Below, piece after piece: positions 45,357-56,495 of a stretch of DNA of 64,000 nt. The DNA lies in assembly GCF_004339095.1 (NCBI RefSeq), contig NZ_SMGQ01000019.1, positions 16,470-80,469 of the forward strand. The letters run 5' to 3'. Source of the stretch: Natranaerovirga hydrolytica. Lineage in GTDB: Bacteria > Bacillota > Clostridia > Lachnospirales > DSM-24629. Made by a program: the position numbers and the translations under genes. Position 1 is the stretch's first letter. The number at the start of each line of letters is the position of its first letter. The notes under the pieces were generated by a model. That model worked only from the letters and a program-made list of their open reading frames with translations, made no database searches and was not told the origin of the DNA.

Positions 45357-46733
45357 TTATTTACCTAAACAAAATTGGCTAAATATCTGATCAATAATAT
45401 CATCATTCATAGCGTCTCCTACTATTTCTCCTAATTTTTCATAACCACTTTTCAAATCGATTACAATACAGTCTTCTGGCATATTCATATTAATGGATTC
45501 AATAGCTTTTTCCAAAGACTTTATACTTTCACTCAAAGCATTTTTATGCCTAATATTGGTAATATAAATATCGTCATTAAAATCTATTTGTCCTTTAAAA
45601 AACAATTCATTAATGGCTTTTTCTATTGCATCAATACCTTCATGTTTTTTAGCAGAAATATTAATAATTGGCTTATTGATATACGCTTTTAATGCGACAA
45701 CATCCAACTTTAAATCTAAATCACTTTTATTAATCAAAACAATTGTTTCTTTATTCTTAACTAAGTCTATTATTTTTTTATCTTCTTCATCTATATCTTT
45801 CGATCCATCTAAAACAAGAATAATTAAATCACCTTGTTCTATATAATTTCTAGATTTTTCTACACCCATTTTTTCAATGATATCATTGGTATCTCTAATT
45901 CCAGCAGTATCAATAATATTTAGGGGAATACCATTAATATTAACAAATTCTTCTAGCGTATCTCTTGTTGTTCCTGGAATATCTGTTACAATGGCTCTTT
46001 CTTCTCTTAATAGTACATTCATTAGAGAAGACTTTCCTACATTGGGTTTACCAATGATAATGGTTTTTAATCCTTCTCTAAGTATTTTACCATAATCTGC
46101 TGTATTAAGTAAATTTATTAAGGCTTTAATCATGACATTTAAATCCTCTTTTAACTTATCATCTTCCATTTCATCAATGTCATATTCTGGATAATCAATT
46201 GACGCTTCTAAGTGAGCTATTATTTCTAATACCTTATGTCGTAGAGGTTCGATTTTATTTTTAATGGATCCTTCTAACTGGTTTACTGAACTTTTTAAAG
46301 ATAAATCTGTTTTTGCATTAATTAAATCAATAACTGCTTCTGCTTGAGATAAATCAATTCTTCCATTTAAAAAAGCTCTCTTTGTAAATTCTCCTGGTTC
46401 AGCTAATCTAGCACCATTATCCAATACGATATTGAGTATTTTTTTCATCACAACAATGCCACCATGACAATTAATCTCCACTACATTTTCTCTTGTAAAT
46501 GTATTTGGCGCTTTCATAATAGAAACCAAAACTTCATCCACTACATTTTCTTTCTCTCTTATAAATCCATAATGTATGGTATGAGATTTTTGCTTAACAA
46601 TACTCTTTTTTTCTTTGTGCGACTTAAAAATATTACTAATAATCTGAAATGCATCTTCTCCACTAATACGTACAATACCAATACCAGATGTTGCAATAGG
46701 CGTTGCGATAGCTGCTATCGTATCATTTAACAC
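45357..46733 (-). CDS. mnmE: tRNA modification GTPase MnmE
   Basis: A potassium-dependent GTPase of 458 residues. The N-terminal formyl-folate domain begins DTIAAIATPIATSGIGIVR; G1 is GKPNVGKSS, G2 lies in GTTRDTLEE, G3 is DTAGI and G4 is NKSD; the C-terminal CLGK corresponds to the catalytic-type CIGK motif. The GTG at 46733 is chosen because the AAAAGGAG site overlaps the other in-frame GTG at 46742. Confidence 0.96.
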   Translation of the reverse strand: MLNDTIAAIATPIATSGIGIVRISGEDAFQIISNIFKSHKEKKSIVKQKSHTIHYGFIREKENVVDEVLVSIMKAPNTFTRENVVEINCHGGIVVMKKILNIVLDNGARLAEPGEFTKRAFLNGRIDLSQAEAVIDLINAKTDLSLKSSVNQLEGSIKNKIEPLRHKVLEIIAHLEASIDYPEYDIDEMEDDKLKEDLNVMIKALINLLNTADYGKILREGLKTIIIGKPNVGKSSLMNVLLREERAIVTDIPGTTRDTLEEFVNINGIPLNIIDTAGIRDTNDIIEKMGVEKSRNYIEQGDLIILVLDGSKDIDEEDKKIIDLVKNKETIVLINKSDLDLKLDVVALKAYINKPIINISAKKHEGIDAIEKAINELFFKGQIDFNDDIYITNIRHKNALSESIKSLEKAIESINMNMPEDCIVIDLKSGYEKLGEIVGDAMNDDIIDQIFSQFCLGK

Positions 46734-46770
46734 TATAAACACTCCTTTTATTTCACTTTACACAAGAAAA

Positions 46771-46797
46771 ACCCAAACGATATATCGCTGGGTCTTT
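46771..46797 (-). terminator. Terminator after khpB
   Basis: On the minus strand, ACCCAGCGAT/ATCGTTTGGGT followed by TTTT. It ends the rpmH-to-khpB transcript before mnmE. Confidence 0.8.
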
Positions 46798-46803
46798 GCT
46801 AGT

Positions 46804-47427
46804 TTATCTTTTTGGAACAACTACTACTTTTCTATAAGGCTCTTCACCTTGACTTTTCGTCTCTACATATTTATCATTTTGTAAAACCGAATGTATAATT
46901 CTTCTTTCATATGGATTCATGGGTTCTAATGAAACTTTTTTATTTGTTTTTCTAACTTTATAAGCTATATTTTTTGCTAAGTTCTCAAGTGTATCTTTTC
47001 TTCTTTTTCTATAATCTTCAGTATCTACTGAAACTTTAATAAATGAATGAGCATTTTTATTAACCACTAAACTTGTTAAATACTGTAAAGAATCTAATGT
47101 TTGACCTCTTTTACCTATTAAAACACCCATATTGGCACCACTTAATTCAATATCCATTACAGCGTCTATTTCATCATATTTAATATCAACTTTTACATTT
47201 AAATTCATATTCTTAAACAAATTATCTAAGAATTGATTAACCGTCTCCGTATAATTTAACTTTTTCTTTACTCTTACTAATGCAGGCTTATTAAACAAAC
47301 CAAATAGTCCTGATGAACCTTTTTCAATAACTTCTACATCAACATTATCACTGGTTGTTCCCAATTCAATTAATGCTTCAGTAATGGCATCATCAATAGT
47401 TTTCCCCTTTTTTTCAATATAATCCAT
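46804..47427 (-). CDS. khpB: RNA-binding protein KhpB (Jag)
   Basis: A 207-residue RNA-binding protein. An N-terminal Jag_N domain (residues 1-50, GSSGLFGLFNKPALV), a KH domain with GKRGQTLDSLQ and a C-terminal R3H domain (MNPYERRIIHSVLQ) are visible. In streptococci KhpB with KhpA affects cell elongation and gene expression. It follows yidC by 3 bp. Confidence 0.95.
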   Translation of the reverse strand: MDYIEKKGKTIDDAITEALIELGTTSDNVDVEVIEKGSSGLFGLFNKPALVRVKKKLNYTETVNQFLDNLFKNMNLNVKVDIKYDEIDAVMDIELSGANMGVLIGKRGQTLDSLQYLTSLVVNKNAHSFIKVSVDTEDYRKRRKDTLENLAKNIAYKVRKTNKKVSLEPMNPYERRIIHSVLQNDKYVETKSQGEEPYRKVVVVPKR

Positions 47428-47430
47428 TAA

Positions 47431-48384
47431 TTATTTAACCTCCTTCTCCTTTATAACAAATTTATTAATATAAACTTGTTGAGCGGCTTGAACAATACTA
47501 CTTGTTATCCAGTATATACCTAAACCTGCTGGCATTGCAACAACAAAGAAACCAGAAATTAATGGCAAGAAATACATCATTGTTTTTTGAGTTTGAGCTG
47601 CTGGATTATTAGAATCTGATGTCATATTCATAGTCTTACTTGCTAAGAATTGTGAAGCAACTGCAAAAATAGGAATTAATATACCAGGAAAAGCTAACCC
47701 TGGAGCATTTGCCAAATTAATACCAACAAATGTATTAATATTTGCTATTTGATCTAAATAACCTTGGATTTGTATATTATACGCTTGAAAATGTCCTATA
47801 ACTAAATCCCAATCATTAACTAGATTTAAAAATCCAATAATATTTTCTGGATCAAAACTAGAAATTACAACATTTGCTGATTCAGAAATTTTTTCTAATA
47901 TTGATTCATACCCTTCCACATTCGTTATTTGATTTACCACATTTAAATATAACACATTAATATTCGTAATATGTGCGGGTATATTTCTCAATACATCAAA
48001 TAAAGCAAATATAATTGGAATTTGCAGTACAGTGGTTAAACAACCTGCTAATGGATTTGCATTATATTTTTGATAAATAGTTGATAATTCTTGCTGCATT
48101 TTTCTTTGTGATTCAGCATCTTTTTTATTTTTGTATTTCTCTTGTACCACTTTTAACTCTGGTTGCATCTTTTGAGTAACTTGCATGGTTTTTTGTTGTT
48201 TTATAGCAAGTGGTAACATTAATAAACGGGTAATGATTGTAAACACAATAATACTAATTCCTAAATTCTCAATACTAAATAAAGTATATAACGAGTTATA
48301 TATCATATCTAATATTACACCAAACAAATTAGATATCGGCCCAATAACTGGCATTGAACTTCTTGTCAAAATTAAATTAAACAC
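47431..48384 (-). CDS. yidC: Membrane protein insertase YidC
   Basis: Inserts and folds membrane proteins. The 317-residue protein has an N-terminal transmembrane segment, the coiled-coil loop KTMQVTQKMQPELKVVQEKY and five hydrophobic segments, with GCLTTVLQIPIIFALFDVLR as the hallmark. There is no lipobox cysteine at the N terminus, unlike Bacillus SpoIIIJ. The GTG start at 48384 follows AAGGAGG by 8 bases. Confidence 0.95.
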   Translation of the reverse strand: MFNLILTRSSMPVIGPISNLFGVILDMIYNSLYTLFSIENLGISIIVFTIITRLLMLPLAIKQQKTMQVTQKMQPELKVVQEKYKNKKDAESQRKMQQELSTIYQKYNANPLAGCLTTVLQIPIIFALFDVLRNIPAHITNINVLYLNVVNQITNVEGYESILEKISESANVVISSFDPENIIGFLNLVNDWDLVIGHFQAYNIQIQGYLDQIANINTFVGINLANAPGLAFPGILIPIFAVASQFLASKTMNMTSDSNNPAAQTQKTMMYFLPLISGFFVVAMPAGLGIYWITSSIVQAAQQVYINKFVIKEKEVK

Positions 48385-48404
48385 CCTAGAATCCTCCTTA
48401 TTGA

Positions 48405-48620
48405 TTAAGGTACTGGATCATATCCGCCCTTTTTAAACGGGTTGCACCTTAAGATACGTTTTATACTTAAGTAACCACCTTTAACAACACCATACTTGGA
48501 TATAGCTTCATACGAATACATTGAACAAGTTGGGGTATAATTACAAGTCGGTTGTCTTTTTAATGGTGATATATATTTTCTATAGATATTGATTAGAAAA
48601 AGTAATAATTTTTTTATCAT
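48405..48620 (-). CDS. yidD: Membrane protein insertion efficiency factor YidD
   Basis: A 71-residue protein with an N-terminal amphipathic helix and the conserved cysteine motif [15 protein letters not shown], then [17 protein letters not shown]. It assists YidC. It lies between rnpA (17 bp) and yidC (20 bp), the typical order. Confidence 0.96.
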   Translation of the reverse strand: MIKKLLLFLINIYRKYISPLKRQPTCNYTPTCSMYSYEAISKYGVVKGGYLSIKRILRCNPFKKGGYDPVP

Positions 48621-48637
48621 AGGATCACAACATTTCT

Positions 48638-48979
48638 TTATGAATGATTTAACAAATGATGATATTCTAATAAGTTAATAAAACTACTAGAAATTTCATT
48701 GTAAGACACTTCACTGGATTTGACTCTTGCTATAATTACTATATCATAACCCATTTTTATATCTTTTTCATTAAGTCTATAACTTTCTCTAATTAATCTA
48801 GTTACTCTATGTCTTATGGGGCTATTACCCACTTTTTTACTAACTGTAATACCTAATCTATTTTTACAAAGATTATTCTTTTTTACATACATAACCAAAT
48901 ATTTATTAGCACTTGATTTACCGTAAGAATAAACTTCTTTAAAATCGCTATTTCTTTTAAGGGACTCAGAAAATTTCAT
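48638..48979 (-). CDS. rnpA: Ribonuclease P protein component
   Basis: A 113-residue basic protein that binds the RNase P RNA. The region [27 protein letters not shown] carries the RNR-type motif. It lies downstream of rpmH as is usual, but separated by about 195 bp that contain a large hairpin. Confidence 0.95.
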   Translation of the reverse strand: MKFSESLKRNSDFKEVYSYGKSSANKYLVMYVKKNNLCKNRLGITVSKKVGNSPIRHRVTRLIRESYRLNEKDIKMGYDIVIIARVKSSEVSYNEISSSFINLLEYHHLLNHS

Positions 48980-49058
48980 CTACTATTCCTTCTTTAATTA
49001 TTAACTTATGGCTTATTATATCATTAGGCATACAAAAGTTGTCCTAAAAAATCTAATA

Positions 49059-49133
49059 TTATAATAGAAAAGTTTGCTTACACTATAAAAGTGACTCAGT
49101 CACATTTAAGTAAGGCAAACTCTTCTATTATAA
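49059..49133. repeat. Large nested hairpin between rpmH and rnpA
   Basis: TTATAATAGAAAAGTTTGC on the left pairs with GCAAACTCTTCTATTATAA on the right with one mismatch, and GTGACTCAGTCAC forms an inner hairpin. It sits where the rpmH-rnpA transcript would pass. It could be a processing or attenuation structure, or a small hairpin element. Confidence 0.75.
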
Positions 49134-49174
49134 TTAAGAAATGATTTTCTTCATACTTTATATGAATGATTAAA

Positions 49175-49309
49175 TTAAGCTGATAATTTTTTTCTACCTC
49201 TAGCTCTTCTTCTAGCTAATATATTTCTACCGCTTCTTGTTCTCATTCTTTTTCTAAAACCATGTTCTTTTTGTCTTTGTCTCTTTTTAGGTTGATATGT
49301 TCTTTTCAC
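49175..49309 (-). CDS. rpmH: 50S ribosomal protein L34
   Basis: A 44-residue, very basic protein, [20 protein letters not shown] at the start and ending in GRKKLSA: a full-length L34. The start codon is GTG, preceded by GAAGGAGG. The gene marks the left edge of the origin region and is transcribed away from it. Confidence 0.96.
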   Translation of the reverse strand: MKRTYQPKKRQRQKEHGFRKRMRTRSGRNILARRRARGRKKLSA

Positions 49310-49426
49310 TATCAAACACCTCCTTCAAAATTGCTACTCTTACAAGCATATCTTTTAATGAAAATCTATTGAATCTATATCAATAAATATTATTTTAAGA
49401 CGAATAGTCTAAAAAGCACTATTTCA

Positions 49427-49455
49427 ATTATAGTAAATGTTATTAAGTACGTCAA
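49427..49455 (-). promoter_or_regulatory. rpmH promoter
   Basis: On the minus strand: TTGACG (49450-49455), a 17-bp spacer, TATAAT (49427-49432). The leader to the GTG is about 110 nt. Confidence 0.8.
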
Positions 49456-49582
49456 GATTATTAAGTAATTTTTTTTGTTTTACAATAAATTTCTAAATAA
49501 AAGTTACATATGAACCTAACTTTTACGCCAACCCAAACTTTTTTTAATGATTATTATTGCTATAACTAAACTGTATATAAAC

Positions 49583-49627
49583 TTAACTGATGCCTGTTTT
49601 AATCTAAAAAGGCACCCGTTGAGTTAA
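49583..49627. repeat. Hairpin of the GTGCCT family in the origin region
   Basis: TTAACT-ATGCCT-TTTT pairs with AAAA-GGCA-AGTTAA, imperfectly. As at 27212, it directly adjoins a copy of the longer repeat (49629). Confidence 0.5.
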
Positions 49628-49628
49628 C

Positions 49629-49677
49629 CATACTATTCTCAAATTCTTGCCAACAAGTTTGAAAATTGGTGTTTCAT
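49629..49677. repeat. Dispersed hairpin repeat, copy E (inverted)
   Basis: The reverse complement reads GTATGAAACACCAATTTTCAA then ACTTGTTGGCAAGAATTTGAGAATAGTAT in two parts, collinear with copy D at 60559 including the loop core CAAACTTG.TGGCAAG. The stem is more degenerate than in copies B and D. It lies about 75 bp before the first DnaA box. Confidence 0.7.
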
Positions 49678-49752
49678 ACTTAACACAAATATCTATTCAC
49701 AAAAAAATTTACCAATAAATTAATATTTGTTTATAACATGTTAACTATTGAC

Positions 49753-49992
49753 TTATCCCCATCATGTGTATAACATGTGGATAATACGTTGTTTTATGTT
49801 ATTATTCTATTTTATTTTTATATTCATTTGCTTTTATACTCACATTTTTGCATTTGTTATTTTTTGGGATTATGTTTTCAACATATCCGTTGATAACTAT
49901 AATAAAAATGTTATTATCCACTTTATTCACATGCTTTTTCAAAAAACTTATTCACAATTTTAATTGAAAAAAAAACTAGAATGGTTTAAGAT
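49753..49992 (+). other. oriC: Replication origin, left DnaA-box cluster, with dnaA promoter
   Basis: DnaA boxes: TTATCCCCA 49753-49761; TGTGTATAA 49765-49773; TGTGGATAA 49776-49784 (perfect, minus orientation); TTATCCACT 49914-49922; TTATTCACA 49923-49931; TTATTCACA 49948-49956. A promoter for dnaA follows at once: TTGAAA (49964-49969), 17 bp, TAAGAT (49987-49992). Boxes this close suggest autoregulation. No credible gene lies between 49310 and 50173. Confidence 0.88.
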
Positions 49993-50039
49993 AAATAATA
50001 TATATTTAAAGCTTACTTGATCGGATTTTTATATGAAGG

Positions 50040-50073
50040 CACCTTTATCCCTATAAAAATAAGGATAAAGGTG
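50040..50073 (+). promoter_or_regulatory. Hairpin in the dnaA leader
   Basis: CACCTTTATCC/GGATAAAGGTG, a perfect 11-bp stem with a 12-base loop, about 40 nt into the predicted transcript and 100 nt before the ATG. No T run follows, so it is not an ordinary terminator. Confidence 0.65.
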
Positions 50074-50173
50074 ACTAGTAATGCCTTTAAACTTAACTTA
50101 TCTTATGTCACCTAATAATAGGGTCGCATATAAACATTTTAGGACAAGATTAAATATAGGGGGATTTGCAACA

Positions 50174-51529
50174 ATGGATAATATAATTAAAGAGAATTGG
50201 AGTGACGTGCAAAAAGTTCTTAGAGAAGACCTTGATATCTCCGAAATATCTTATAAAACTTGGCTTTCATCATTGGTTGTAGCTGATATTTTAGAAGATA
50301 CCATCGTACTTGAAACAGACGATGAAATTAGTAAAGGCTATATTGAACGTAAATATAGTAAACCTATACAAATCGCATTAAAAGAAGTAACTGGGAAGTT
50401 ATTTAATTTAAAATTTATCTTACCAAATGAAAAATTACCATCAGACGGTACATCTAATGCTAATCATAATAAAAAAAACGATACAAATGATAGAAATAGT
50501 ATCTTAAACAATTTAAATTCCAGATATACTTTCAATACTTTTGTTGTTGGTAATAATAATAAACTAGCCCACGCTGCCGCTTTAGCTGTTGCTGAATCTC
50601 CAGCAGAAGCCTACAATCCATTATTTATTTATGGTGGGGTTGGGTTAGGGAAAACCCACTTAATGCATTCAATTGCTCATTTTATTTTAGAAGAAAATAA
50701 TATTTCAAAAGTACTTTATGTATCTTCTGAGAAATTTACAAACGAATTAATTAATTCTATTCGAGACGATAAAAATGAAGAATTTCGCAGAAAATATCGT
50801 AGCATAGATGTCTTATTAGTAGATGATATTCAATTTATAGCCGGAAAAGAAAGAACTCAAGAAGAATTTTTTCATACCTTTAATACCCTTTATGAAGCTA
50901 AAAAACAAATTATTATATCAAGTGATCGACCACCAAAAGACATAGAAACCCTTGAAGAGAGATTACGTTCAAGATTTGAATGGGGTTTAACAGCAGATAT
51001 TCAAGCACCTGATTATGAGACTAGAATGGCTATACTAACAAAAAAAGCTGAAATAGAAAATTTAAATATTCCAAATGACGTTGTTCAATATGTAGCCAGC
51101 AATATAAAATCAAATATTAGAGAATTAGAAGGTGCAATGAATAAGATACTTGCTTTTTCTACATTGGTACATAGAGAAATAACTAAAGAATTAGCTGAAG
51201 ATGCTCTAAAAGATTTAATAACACCTAATGAAACAAAAGAAATAACCATTGATTTTATAACTGAAGTTGTTGCACAACATTATGGTCTTAATGCAGACGA
51301 TATATTATCAAAAAAACGCACAAGAGAAATCGCTTATCCAAGACAAATTGTAATGTATTTGTCTAGAAAGCTTACAGATATTTCTCTACAAAATATTGGG
51401 AAGACCTTAGGTAATAGAGATCATACCACTATAATGCATGGATCTGATAAAATATCAAGTGAATTAAAAGAAGACGCAGGACTTAAAAATAGCATCGAAA
51501 TTCTTACAAAAAAAATCACAGGAAAATAA
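50174..51529 (+). CDS. dnaA: Chromosomal replication initiator DnaA
   Basis: A 451-residue AAA+ initiator. Domain I at the N terminus ([14 protein letters not shown]), an Asn-rich linker (about 90-115), AAA+ with Walker [13 protein letters not shown] and Walker [10 protein letters not shown], and the C-terminal box-binding motif [14 protein letters not shown]. The ATG at 50174 with AGGGGG upstream is preferred; an in-frame start at 50081 would add 31 non-conserved residues. Confidence 0.97.
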   Translation: MDNIIKENWSDVQKVLREDLDISEISYKTWLSSLVVADILEDTIVLETDDEISKGYIERKYSKPIQIALKEVTGKLFNLKFILPNEKLPSDGTSNANHNKKNDTNDRNSILNNLNSRYTFNTFVVGNNNKLAHAAALAVAESPAEAYNPLFIYGGVGLGKTHLMHSIAHFILEENNISKVLYVSSEKFTNELINSIRDDKNEEFRRKYRSIDVLLVDDIQFIAGKERTQEEFFHTFNTLYEAKKQIIISSDRPPKDIETLEERLRSRFEWGLTADIQAPDYETRMAILTKKAEIENLNIPNDVVQYVASNIKSNIRELEGAMNKILAFSTLVHREITKELAEDALKDLITPNETKEITIDFITEVVAQHYGLNADDILSKKRTREIAYPRQIVMYLSRKLTDISLQNIGKTLGNRDHTTIMHGSDKISSELKEDAGLKNSIEILTKKITGK

Positions 51530-51564
51530 TACACATGGGTATGTATATAAGTCTGTATATAGCA

Positions 51565-51735
51565 TGTGCATAAGTGAAAAACCAATAAAATAATAAATTC
51601 GCATGTGTATAAAAAAAATATTATCCATCCATTATTAACATACTTATAAAACCTTCAAAGGCCTTTACACATTTGTCTAAGAGGTATTATAAACATCTTC
51701 ACAGTGCCTATTACTAATATTACTAAATTTTAATT
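51565..51735 (+). other. oriC: Replication origin, right DnaA-box cluster and AT-rich unwinding region
   Basis: Between dnaA and dnaN: TGTGCATAA (51565-51573), TGTGTATAA (51604-51612), TTATCCATC (51621-51629), and an imperfect box ending TTCACA (about 51698-51703). The last is followed by TATTACTAATATTACTAA (51709-51726), which resembles the three-base periodic DnaA-trio next to the Bacillus unwinding element, and then by pure A/T sequence. The trio is suggestive only. Confidence 0.7.
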
Positions 51736-51777
51736 ATATATATATACATGAAAGACGTGAAAGGAGTTGTACACAAA

Positions 51778-52878
51778 TTGAAAATCATTTGTGATAAAGT
51801 AGATTTATTAAATGGGGTAAATACAGTGTTAAAAGCAGTACCAACAAGAACCACCTTACCAATATTAGAATGCATTCTTTTAGATGCTCATTCAGATGAA
51901 CTTAAACTTATTTCCAATGATCTAGAATTAGGAATAGAAAGTAAGGTTAAGTCAGATATTCTTCAAAAAGGGCAAATTGCTTTAAATGCAAAAATATTTT
52001 CTGATATTGTAAAAAAGTTACCATCAAGCAAAATTGAAATCACAGTAGATGATAATTTTAAGACAACCATTGTATGTGAAAAATCTAAATTTAATATTCC
52101 AGGACAATCAGGTGATGAATTTTTAAAATTACCAAAAATAGAAAAAAATAATTATGTTAAAATTTCACAATTAGAATTAAAAGAAATGATACACCAAACG
52201 ATATTTTCAATAGCAATGGAAGAAACGAGACCCGTTCTAACCGGTGAATTAATCGAAATTAATAATAAAGAGTTTAATATTGTATCTGTAGATGGTCACA
52301 GAGTTTCCATTAGAAAATCAGTAATGGATATTCCTTTTGATAAGAATGTTGTTGTTCCAGGAAAGACTTTAAGTGAAATATCAAAAATACTCTCTTCTGA
52401 AGAAGATGATGTTTTGGTATACTTTGCAGATAAGCATATTTTATTTGAATTAGAAAATAGCATCGTTGTGTCTAGATTATTAGAAGGAGATTTTCCAAAA
52501 TATGAACAAATTTTTTCTAAAGATTATGAAACAAAAATTGAAATAGATCGAAAAGATTTTTTAGACAGTATTGACAGGGCTTCTCTTATATCAAAAGATG
52601 GAAAGAAAACGCCTATAAAAGTGAACATTGAAGATGATAATTTAATTATCACTTCAAATACAGAAATAGGACAAGCGCATGAAGAAGTTAGCATTCTAAA
52701 AGAAGGTAAGGATCTAGAAATTGCTTTTAATCCCAAATTTTTAATGGATGCCCTAAGAGTTATCGAAGATGAAAAAATTAGTATTCAATTTACAAATTCC
52801 TTAAGTCCATGTATTATTAACCAAATAAATGGAGAAGATTATAAATACTTAGTCTTACCCATAAGAATAAGTTCGTAA
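51778..52878 (+). CDS. dnaN: DNA polymerase III beta sliding clamp
   Basis: A 366-residue clamp. It starts MKIICDKVDLLNGVNTVLKAV, the usual N terminus, from a TTG at 51778 with AAAGGAG upstream; an ATG ten codons earlier lacks a ribosome site. The C terminus (YLVLPIRIS) is the typical MPMRL-like end, and three repeats of the clamp fold are present by length. Confidence 0.96.
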   Translation: MKIICDKVDLLNGVNTVLKAVPTRTTLPILECILLDAHSDELKLISNDLELGIESKVKSDILQKGQIALNAKIFSDIVKKLPSSKIEITVDDNFKTTIVCEKSKFNIPGQSGDEFLKLPKIEKNNYVKISQLELKEMIHQTIFSIAMEETRPVLTGELIEINNKEFNIVSVDGHRVSIRKSVMDIPFDKNVVVPGKTLSEISKILSSEEDDVLVYFADKHILFELENSIVVSRLLEGDFPKYEQIFSKDYETKIEIDRKDFLDSIDRASLISKDGKKTPIKVNIEDDNLIITSNTEIGQAHEEVSILKEGKDLEIAFNPKFLMDALRVIEDEKISIQFTNSLSPCIINQINGEDYKYLVLPIRISS

Positions 52879-52890
52879 AAGGATGATATA

Positions 52891-53106
52891 ATGAAGAACA
52901 TACCAATAGATACTGAATTTATAAAACTAGGTCAACTATTAAAATTAGCAGGAGCAACATCTTCAGGAGTGGAATCAAAAATATTTATTACAGAAGGTCT
53001 TGTAAAAGTAAATGGGGATGTTGAAACAAGAAGAGGTAAAAAATTATACGATGGCGATGTTGTAGAATTTGAAAATGAGTCTTATAAAGTGATTCAAAAT
53101 GATTAA
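52891..53106 (+). CDS. rlbA: S4-domain RNA-binding protein RlbA (YaaA)
   Basis: A 71-residue S4-like protein found between dnaN and recF in most Firmicutes. The motif LGQLLKLAGATSSGVESKIFI followed by EGLVKVNGDVETRRGKKLY is the S4 core. It probably binds rRNA in ribosome assembly. It is 12 bp after dnaN and 14 bp before recF. Confidence 0.93.
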   Translation: MKNIPIDTEFIKLGQLLKLAGATSSGVESKIFITEGLVKVNGDVETRRGKKLYDGDVVEFENESYKVIQND

Positions 53107-53120
53107 TGGAGTGCTAATCA

Positions 53121-54200
53121 ATGATTATAAAATCTATTGCACTAAAAAATTATAGAAATTATAAGTATTTAAAATTAGATTTTGATCCCAAGACAAATAT
53201 TTTATATGGCAATAATGCTCAAGGTAAGACCAATATCATTGAAGCCATATATTTGAGTTCTACTTCAAAATCTCATCGATCCAATAATGATAAAGAATTA
53301 ATATGTTTTGAAGAAGAAGAAGCTCACATTAGAGTTATCATAGAAAAAGAAGAAAAAGAGAGTAAAATTGATATACATTTAAAGAAAAATAAGAAAAAAG
53401 GGGTAGCGATTAACGGGCTACCCATCAATAAAGTGAGTCAATTATTAGGAACTTTTAAAGTCATTATATTTTCACCAGAAGATTTAAAATTAATAAAGGA
53501 TGGTCCAAAACAAAGACGCCATTTTTTAGATTTAGAGTTATGTCAACTGGATCCATTGTATTATTATAACTTACAAAATTATAGTAAAGTCCTAAAACAA
53601 AGAAATAACTTGTTAAAAAAAATTAATTATAAAAATAGCGATTTATTTGATACACTAAAAGTATGGGACGATCAATTGGTTCAATACGGAAAGTATTTAA
53701 TTTATAAAAGAACTGAATTTATAAAAGAATTAAATACAATTGTCAATAGAATACATAGTGGCTTAACAGGCAATTTGGAAAATCTTAATTTATTCTATGA
53801 TTTAAATGTTAAAGCAGATGCATTTTTAAAAAAATTAGAAGACAATTATGAAAAAGACATAAGAACAAAAACAACCAATAGTGGGCCACATAGAGATGAT
53901 TTGTTATTTGATATTAATAACAAGGATGTTAGAAAATATGGGTCTCAAGGCCAACAAAGAACTGCGGCATTGTCTTTGAAAATCGCAGAAATAGAAATAG
54001 TCAGTCAAATTTCTAAAGATAAACCGGTTTTATTACTGGATGATGTACTATCTGAACTAGATAATAACAGACAAAAATATTTATTAGAGTATATAAAATC
54101 CATACAGACAATAATAACTTGTACAGGTATTGAAGATTTTATGAACAGTCATTTAGAAATTAATAAGTCATATAAAGTTTTGGATGGAAAAGTTTTTTAA
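53121..54200 (+). CDS. recF: DNA replication and repair protein RecF
   Basis: An SMC-like ATPase of 359 residues acting in gap repair and replication restart. Walker A YGNNAQGKTNIIEA is at residues 29-42, the signature is YGSQGQQRTAALSLK, and Walker B is PVLLLDDVLSELD. Operon with dnaN and rlbA. Confidence 0.96.
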   Translation: MIIKSIALKNYRNYKYLKLDFDPKTNILYGNNAQGKTNIIEAIYLSSTSKSHRSNNDKELICFEEEEAHIRVIIEKEEKESKIDIHLKKNKKKGVAINGLPINKVSQLLGTFKVIIFSPEDLKLIKDGPKQRRHFLDLELCQLDPLYYYNLQNYSKVLKQRNNLLKKINYKNSDLFDTLKVWDDQLVQYGKYLIYKRTEFIKELNTIVNRIHSGLTGNLENLNLFYDLNVKADAFLKKLEDNYEKDIRTKTTNSGPHRDDLLFDINNKDVRKYGSQGQQRTAALSLKIAEIEIVSQISKDKPVLLLDDVLSELDNNRQKYLLEYIKSIQTIITCTGIEDFMNSHLEINKSYKVLDGKVF

Positions 54201-54233
54201 AATGTCATAATAATTATAATAATACTGTGAAAT

Positions 54234-54262
54234 TTGCAAAAGATAATTTTGTAAGTTATAAT
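54234..54262 (+). promoter_or_regulatory. Promoter of remB-gyrB
   Basis: TTGCAA (54234-54239), 17 bp, TATAAT (54257-54262), 22 bp before the remB ATG. It allows gyrase genes to be expressed apart from dnaN-recF. Confidence 0.7.
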
Positions 54263-54284
54263 TATATATTAGGGGTCAATAATT

Positions 54285-56431
<2,147 letters not shown>

Positions 56432-56495
56432 ATAATCTAATGAATTAATGGAATATATAGTATTTTTATAAAGTAAATCGAGCGGAGGAAAATCA

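Noticed and set aside
49748..49963. Plus-strand 71-codon frame inside the origin region
   Set aside because: It overlaps the DnaA boxes, lacks a ribosome site and translates to a Phe/Ile-rich string typical of AT-rich non-coding DNA.
50081..50173. Longer N terminus for DnaA
   Set aside because: The extra 31 residues have no ribosome site and DnaA homologues start at the [13 protein letters not shown] position.
51748..51777. ATG start for DnaN ten codons upstream
   Set aside because: No ribosome site precedes it, whereas the TTG at 51778 has AAAGGAG and gives the family's usual first residues.
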